This document shows, one piece after another, positions 5,712-7,448 of a stretch of 7,448 nucleotides of DNA (the first letter of the stretch is position 1; the number at the start of each line of letters is the position of its first letter). Both the position numbers and the translations under genes were made by a program. The DNA lies in contig JAGVIF010000525.1 in assembly GCA_020056205.1 (NCBI GenBank), positions 1 to 7,448 of the forward strand, read 5' to 3'. This DNA is from Lentisphaeria bacterium. Lineage in GTDB: Bacteria > Verrucomicrobiota > Lentisphaeria > Victivallales > GWF2-50-93. Under the pieces are notes generated by a model. The model did no database searches. It saw only the letters and a program-made list of their open reading frames with translations, and was not told the origin of the DNA.

Positions 5712-5975
5712 CTATTTATCGAGTATTTTGTCGGCGAGTATGCTGACATCCTCGGCGTTGACGCTGAAAAAACCTTCTTCCACATCAAAATTTGCGGGAA
5801 TCGCATTGTTTTGAAAGACGATTATTTTTCCGGGCTTGAGTCTTCCTACTACGGAAATATGTCCTTTCAGCGCCTGCATTTCGCCCATTTCGGCGGGAAT
5901 AGTAACGGCGGCAGCCATGCAATCGCATACGACTTTTTTGGGTGTTATCACTCGGACTTTAATTTCATTGCTCAT
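5712..5975 (-). CDS. atpC: F1Fo ATP synthase subunit epsilon, short form without the C-terminal helical domain
   Basis: Epsilon is part of the central rotor stalk on the cytoplasmic F1 side and couples gamma rotation to the c-ring. The 87 residues match the N-terminal beta-sandwich: VRVITPKKVV at 7-16, TIPAEMGEM at 25-33, the KGHISVVGRLKPG stretch at about 37-49, and EEGFFSVNAEDVSILAD at 66-82. It then stops. Many bacterial homologues have about 130-140 residues, with two C-terminal helices that inhibit ATP hydrolysis; these are absent. The sequence after the TAG contains the tyrS promoter rather than a re-framed remainder, so this looks like a genuine short form. The ATG at 5975 is 5 nt after the atpD stop, with only a weak A/G-rich upstream stretch, consistent with coupling to atpD. 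Confidence 0.92.
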   Translation of the reverse strand: MSNEIKVRVITPKKVVCDCMAAAVTIPAEMGEMQALKGHISVVGRLKPGKIIVFQNNAIPANFDVEEGFFSVNAEDVSILADKILDK

Positions 5976-5980
5976 ATCTT

Positions 5981-7411
<1,431 letters not shown>

Positions 7412-7448
7412 TTAATTTGGAGATTTTTAAATCGCGCAATCATCCAAT

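Overview
This window holds a block of housekeeping genes from a bacterium. Six protein genes lie on the minus strand. In transcription order (right to left) they are atpD, atpC, tyrS, a comF-like gene, accD and dnaX, with an SRP RNA gene between accD and dnaX. One gene, rdgB, lies on the plus strand at the left end and converges on dnaX. I see no insertion sequence, CRISPR array, tRNA or rRNA. The SRP RNA is the short 4.5S type without an Alu domain. The epsilon subunit is short, and a GCCTGCC-type palindrome fills the only convergent gap. Together these suggest a Gram-negative-type bacterium, perhaps from a little-cultivated phylum, but the sequence does not decide the phylum.

Layout from left to right. 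Bases 1-192 contain a nested hairpin and no gene I can defend. rdgB (193-828, plus) encodes a house-cleaning nucleotide pyrophosphatase. The 83-base gap 829-911 is almost entirely one large stem-loop, probably a terminator for both converging genes with a REP-like palindrome in its loop. dnaX (912-2615, minus) encodes the DNA polymerase III clamp-loader subunit. It carries a run of ten A at codons 391-394, and both alternative frames after that run stop quickly. The SRP RNA (about 2637-2752) fills the gap to accD (2770-3642). The comF-like gene (3648-4365 if read through) is broken by one base at a second run of ten A, but its C-terminal PRPP-binding segment is intact in the other frame. tyrS (4362-5642) overlaps comF by 4 nt and has its own sigma70-type promoter. 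atpC (5712-5975) and atpD (5981-7399) are the end of an F1Fo ATP synthase operon that continues beyond the right edge.

The genes serve translation (tyrS), membrane protein targeting (SRP RNA), replication (dnaX), fatty-acid synthesis (accD), energy conversion (atpD, atpC) and nucleotide-pool cleaning (rdgB). Spacing from tyrS to dnaX is tight, so a single transcript is plausible.

The most interesting signal is the pair of A10 tracts. In dnaX the layout fits programmed slippage that makes a short gamma-like product beside full-length tau. In comF the same kind of slippage would restore the complete enzyme. Several A9 tracts elsewhere in the window, and the chance of an assembly indel in comF, are the main reasons for caution.
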